Assembly (NCBI RefSeq): GCF_017549005.1
Contig: NZ_JAFYYT010000022.1
Coordinates: 1 to 63,895 of the forward strand
Length of the DNA stretch: 63,895 bases
Source of the DNA: Ruminococcus sp.
Lineage (GTDB): Bacteria; Bacillota; Clostridia; Oscillospirales; Ruminococcaceae
Direction: 5' to 3'
A model generated the notes under the pieces. It was not told the DNA's origin. It ran no database searches and saw only the letters and a program-made list of their open reading frames with translations. Both the position numbers and the translations under genes were made by a program. Shown here in pieces: positions 61,074-63,895 of this stretch (position 1 is the stretch's first letter; the number at the start of each line of letters is the position of its first letter).

Positions 61074-62561
61074 ATGAAAAACACTTTAAAGAAAACCGCG
61101 GCAGGTCTCGCAGTACTTATAATGGCTCTCAGCGCTTTTACAGGCTGTTCGGATAACAGCGGAAGTCAGGAGCTTCTGAAAAAGACCGTAAACACAGCAG
61201 CTTCAGAGAGCGGAAGTGACGTGACCGAAAAGAGCACAAAGTCTGAAAAGGCAGAAAAAACAGCTTCAAAGAGCAGTTCCGCAGCTGTTATAAATACCGT
61301 AAATATGTTTTCTGACCGTGATCTTTCGCAGACTGCCGATACCTCAGAGGCGAAAAGCATAACTGTTTCCGACGGAAAGACCATTGATATCACTGACGAG
61401 GGAGTTTATATCATCAGCGGCAGTGCAAAAAACTGCACTATCAGGATAAATGCGGACGAAAACGCTAAAATACAGCTCGTTCTCGACGGAGTTGAGATAG
61501 AAAACGAAGACTTCCCCGCAATCTATGCAGTTTCAGCAGACAAGGTATTCGTCACCACCACAGATAAGGGCAGTTCACTTGCGGTAAACAAGGAGTTCAC
61601 AGCTGACGGCGATACCAATACCGACGCTGTCATCTTCTCAAAGGAAGACCTCGTCCTCAACGGAACAGGTACTCTTACGGTATATTCTGCATACGGAAAC
61701 GGTATCTCAACTAAGGACGACCTCAAAATAACAGGCGGTACATATAATATGACAACGGCAAAGGACGCCTTTGAGGCTAACGACTCTATTTCAATATATG
61801 ACGGAAGCTTCACAGTAAAGACCAACAAGGACGGATTCCACTGTGAAAACAGCGACGACGACACTCTCGGTCAGATCTGGATCGCAGGCGGAAACTTTGA
61901 CATAAACGCCAAAAGCGACGGTATACAGGGAATTACCTATGTTCAGATAGACGGAGGAACGTTCAGTATAACTTCTTCCGAGGGCATTGAAGCCACATAT
62001 GTGCAGATAAACGGCGGAAATATCACTATCGACGCCTCTGACGACGGAATAAACGCTTCACAAAAGAGCTCTGCCTGCGATATCGTTGTGGAGTTCAACG
62101 GCGGCGAGACCACAATAACCATGGGTCAGGGCGATACAGACGGAGTTGACTCCAACGGCAGGATAATCGTAAACGGCGGAACTATCGACGTTACCGCACA
62201 GATGTCCTCCTTCGACTATGAGACCTCTGCAGAGTTCAACGGCGGAACTATCATCGTTAACGGCGAAGAGGTCGACGAGATACCGCAGTCCATGATGGGC
62301 GGTCACGGCGGTATGGGAGGCATGGGAGGCTTCGGCGGCAGACCTGACGGTAATTTCACGCCTCCCGAAGGATTTGCTGACGGCGATCTTACACCTCCTG
62401 AGGGCTTGCCCGACAATTTTGACGGAGAATCTGGCGCGACTGAAAAGTTCGGTGAGCGCGGAAATTTCGGCGGCAGAGCCGGCGGCTTTAAAGGCGGTCA
62501 GAACGGCGGCTTCGGCGAAAAGGATAAGTCCGAAACAGGCGGATTTATCGAAAAAACATGA
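61074..62561 (+). CDS. Lipoprotein with Cthe_2159-type beta-helix carbohydrate-binding domain
   Basis: The 495-residue precursor has lipobox FTGC (Cys25), a Ser/Lys linker (about 27-75), and a long right-handed beta-helix-like region (about 85-405) of repeated ITGGTYNM, IYDGSFTV, IAGGNFDIN, IDGGTFSI turns. This matches the Cthe_2159 family, whose founding member from Clostridium thermocellum binds pectin/cellulose. The C-terminal about 90 residues are Gly/Phe/Met/Pro-rich (GGMGGMGGFGG, two TPPEG units) and probably disordered. It is expected on the cell surface, tethered by lipid. The start follows AGAAAGGGTG. A role in plant-wall attachment is inferred. Confidence 0.88.
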   Translation: MKNTLKKTAAGLAVLIMALSAFTGCSDNSGSQELLKKTVNTAASESGSDVTEKSTKSEKAEKTASKSSSAAVINTVNMFSDRDLSQTADTSEAKSITVSDGKTIDITDEGVYIISGSAKNCTIRINADENAKIQLVLDGVEIENEDFPAIYAVSADKVFVTTTDKGSSLAVNKEFTADGDTNTDAVIFSKEDLVLNGTGTLTVYSAYGNGISTKDDLKITGGTYNMTTAKDAFEANDSISIYDGSFTVKTNKDGFHCENSDDDTLGQIWIAGGNFDINAKSDGIQGITYVQIDGGTFSITSSEGIEATYVQINGGNITIDASDDGINASQKSSACDIVVEFNGGETTITMGQGDTDGVDSNGRIIVNGGTIDVTAQMSSFDYETSAEFNGGTIIVNGEEVDEIPQSMMGGHGGMGGMGGFGGRPDGNFTPPEGFADGDLTPPEGLPDNFDGESGATEKFGERGNFGGRAGGFKGGQNGGFGEKDKSETGGFIEKT

Positions 62562-62595
62562 CTTTTTTCATCATTCCCCCCCTTAATAATATATA

Positions 62596-62625
62596 AAAAC
62601 AGGAGCTTAAAAAGCTCCTGTTTTG
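62596..62625. terminator. Bidirectional terminator
   Basis: AAAACAGGAGCTT-AAA-AAGCTCCTGTTTT between the convergent lipoprotein and LRR genes. Confidence 0.9.
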
Positions 62626-62628
62626 CTG

Positions 62629-63895
62629 TCATATGAACAATGTGCTGAAACCGTGTTCGCGGGCATAACGCTCGGCTTTTTTACGGTTTACCTGCTTGAG
62701 TATCCTTATAGTCGCTTTATGACCCTTTCTTATAAGGTCAAGCGGTATGTTTTCATCGTCAAATTCGCTTATATTGATATTACAAAGGCTCTCGCAGCCG
62801 CAGAATGCGTCTTCCTTGATGTCCTTTGTGTACATACTTATCTTCAGATCCATAAGATTCTGACAACCGTAAAATGCCCAGTTGCTTATGGATTTGACCG
62901 TATCCGGAATAGTTATCTGCTCGAGAGATCTGCACCACGAAAAAGCACTTTCGCCGATAGATATTACCGAGTCGGAAATAATCACCTTTTTAAGGCTGTA
63001 GCACTCGGAAAAAGCTGCGTTACCTATAGATTCAACAGAACCCGATATAACTATTCTTCTCAGGCGCTTGCAGGAGAAGAACATCAGGTCGCTTATCTTC
63101 TGCAGATACGCAGGGAGAACCACGCTTTCAAGTCCGTTGCAGCGTCCGAAAGCACCCTTGCCTATACGCTTCACAGACTCGGGGAAGTTAAGCTCCTTGA
63201 GATTAAGGCACTTCAGGAAAGCATTCTCGCCGATAGACTCGAGAGTCTTCGAGAAAACTATCTCCTCGAGATTGAAACAGTGACAGAATGCGAATTTATC
63301 TATCGTGCGGACGCTGTCCGACATAACTATCCGTTTTACGGTCTCATTGCCGCGGAATGCATACTTTCCGATAACGCTGACCTTGTCGGGAATGGTTATG
63401 GACTCGGTAGTTCCCACGTACTTTACGAGAGTTCCGTTCTTGTCGATAGCCATGTTGTTGACGTCGTCAATCTCGATGTTTTCATCGTGGATAAGGTCGC
63501 CGTATTTCTCGTAATCGCCTTTATTTTCAGCCTTTTTCGGCTCCTCAGTTTTCTTTTCCTCTGCCTTTTCCTCCTTTTTGGGAGCTTCGGGCTTCTTTTC
63601 TTCCGCCTTTTCCTCCTTTTTGGGAACTTCGGGCTTCTTTTCTTCCGCCTTTTCCTCCTTTTTGGGAGCTTCGGGCTTCTTTTCTTCTGCCTTTGTCTCT
63701 TTTTTGGGAGTTTCGGATTTCTTTTCTTCCGCCTTTGCCTCTTTTTTCGGAGGTTCGGGCTTCTTTTCTTCTGCCTTTGCCTCTTTTTTCGGAGGTTCGG
63801 GCTTCTTTTCTTCCGCCTTTGCCTCTTTTTTGGGAGTTTCGGGCTTCTTTTCTTCCGCCTTTGCCTCTTTTTTCGGAGGTTCGGGCTTCTTTTCT
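62629..63895 (-). CDS. LRR_5 (BspA-like) protein with Lys/Glu/Pro repeat region (5' end outside window)
   Basis: The frame is open to the right window edge; 422 codons are visible. The visible N-terminal part is a tandem repeat of about 14 residues (AEEKKPEAPKKEEK-like), then a linker ENKGDYEKYGDLI, and about ten LRR_5 repeats (about 145-400; pattern IGxxAFxxCxxLxxxxIPxSVxxI), ending in a basic RKKAERYAREHGF tail. The internal ATG at 63453 is not the start because coding sequence continues upstream in frame. The Lys/Glu/Pro repeat is probably an extended rod or linker. The N-terminal domain, and so the cell location, is unknown. Confidence 0.85.
   Translation of the reverse strand, partial: EKKPEPPKKEAKAEEKKPETPKKEAKAEEKKPEPPKKEAKAEEKKPEPPKKEAKAEEKKSETPKKETKAEEKKPEAPKKEEKAEEKKPEVPKKEEKAEEKKPEAPKKEEKAEEKKTEEPKKAENKGDYEKYGDLIHDENIEIDDVNNMAIDKNGTLVKYVGTTESITIPDKVSVIGKYAFRGNETVKRIVMSDSVRTIDKFAFCHCFNLEEIVFSKTLESIGENAFLKCLNLKELNFPESVKRIGKGAFGRCNGLESVVLPAYLQKISDLMFFSCKRLRRIVISGSVESIGNAAFSECYSLKKVIISDSVISIGESAFSWCRSLEQITIPDTVKSISNWAFYGCQNLMDLKISMYTKDIKEDAFCGCESLCNINISEFDDENIPLDLIRKGHKATIRILKQVNRKKAERYAREHGFSTLFI
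63547..63895. repeat. 42-bp in-frame minisatellite
   Basis: About eight copies of a 42-bp unit (TTCTTCCGCCTTTTCCTCC... on the plus strand) continue to the window edge. Differences between units are mostly at the second and fifth Pro/Ala/Val/Thr codons. It encodes 14-residue repeats of the LRR protein. Confidence 0.9.

Noticed and set aside
63547-63895. Possible CRISPR array at the right edge
   Set aside because: The 42-bp units are contiguous, without spacers, and lie in frame inside a coding sequence.

Overview
The window is a low-to-mid GC Firmicute chromosome segment that looks like Ruminococcus sensu stricto (R. flavefaciens / R. champanellensis / R. albus group). The pointers are two dockerin-bearing GH5 cellulases with long Thr linkers, a third dockerin protein, meso-diaminopimelate dehydrogenase, T-box and PyrR leader control, and the clostridial sporulation/division string yabP-yabQ-divIC-yabR. 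The species cannot be fixed from the sequence alone. I see no tRNA, rRNA, CRISPR array, IS element or prophage.

Layout. 1-2.7 kb: 3' part of a secreted VanY-type carboxypeptidase with Ig-like repeats, then about 1 kb of non-coding DNA holding a candidate small RNA and several palindromic repeats. 2.7-5.4 kb: NAD salvage locus nrtR-pncA-pncB, with a shared candidate operator at both promoters. 5.5-9.5 kb: tandem GH5-dockerin cellulases. 9.6-19.3 kb: uvrB, then the pyrimidine operon pyrR-pyrC-pyrF-carA-carB behind a consensus promoter and a PyrR attenuator. 19.6-26.8 kb: trmB, a small ORF, ddh, a zinc-ribbon/leucine-rich-repeat protein, a lipoprotein, a membrane protein and a Sel1-repeat protein. 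26.9-31.8 kb: iscS-iscU, an epimerase, an iron alcohol dehydrogenase, and a small membrane protein coupled to an M50 protease. 31.9-41.0 kb: polysaccharide deacetylase, DUF11 protein, atypical peptide deformylase, amidohydrolase, two M42 peptidases plus a GNAT protein, and an M16C protease. 41.1-43.1 kb: a radical SAM/SPASM enzyme directly behind a secreted, Cys-free dockerin protein carrying three LYG motifs. 43.3-53 kb: rodA, a comM gene broken by an in-frame stop, yabP-yabQ-divIC-yabR, a DUF3810 protein, a lipoprotein and the NAD(P)HX repair enzyme. 53.2-60.9 kb: T-box-controlled pheS-(orphan ORF)-pheT, and T-box-controlled asnS-asnA. 61-63.9 kb: a Cthe_2159-like lipoprotein and a leucine-rich-repeat protein with a 42-bp minisatellite, cut by the window edge.

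The most interesting candidate system is the dockerin/LYG protein plus radical SAM enzyme at 41158-43030. It has the architecture of a RiPP-like precursor and its maturase, possibly of the XYG 'splicease' kind that converts residues in proteins to alpha-keto-beta-amino acids, here on a protein able to dock on a cellulosome. The second unusual theme is in the spacers. At least fifteen intergenic spots carry short degenerate tandem arrays with a strict 7-bp period but different unit sequences. They often sit beside small hairpins and a GGCGGATAATATCCGCC palindrome family, and in two places they flank a segment as inverted pairs.

Promoters listed here are matches to the sigma-A -35/-10 pattern, nearly all with exact 17-bp spacing. 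Functions come from recognising families in the translated sequence; no search was run.
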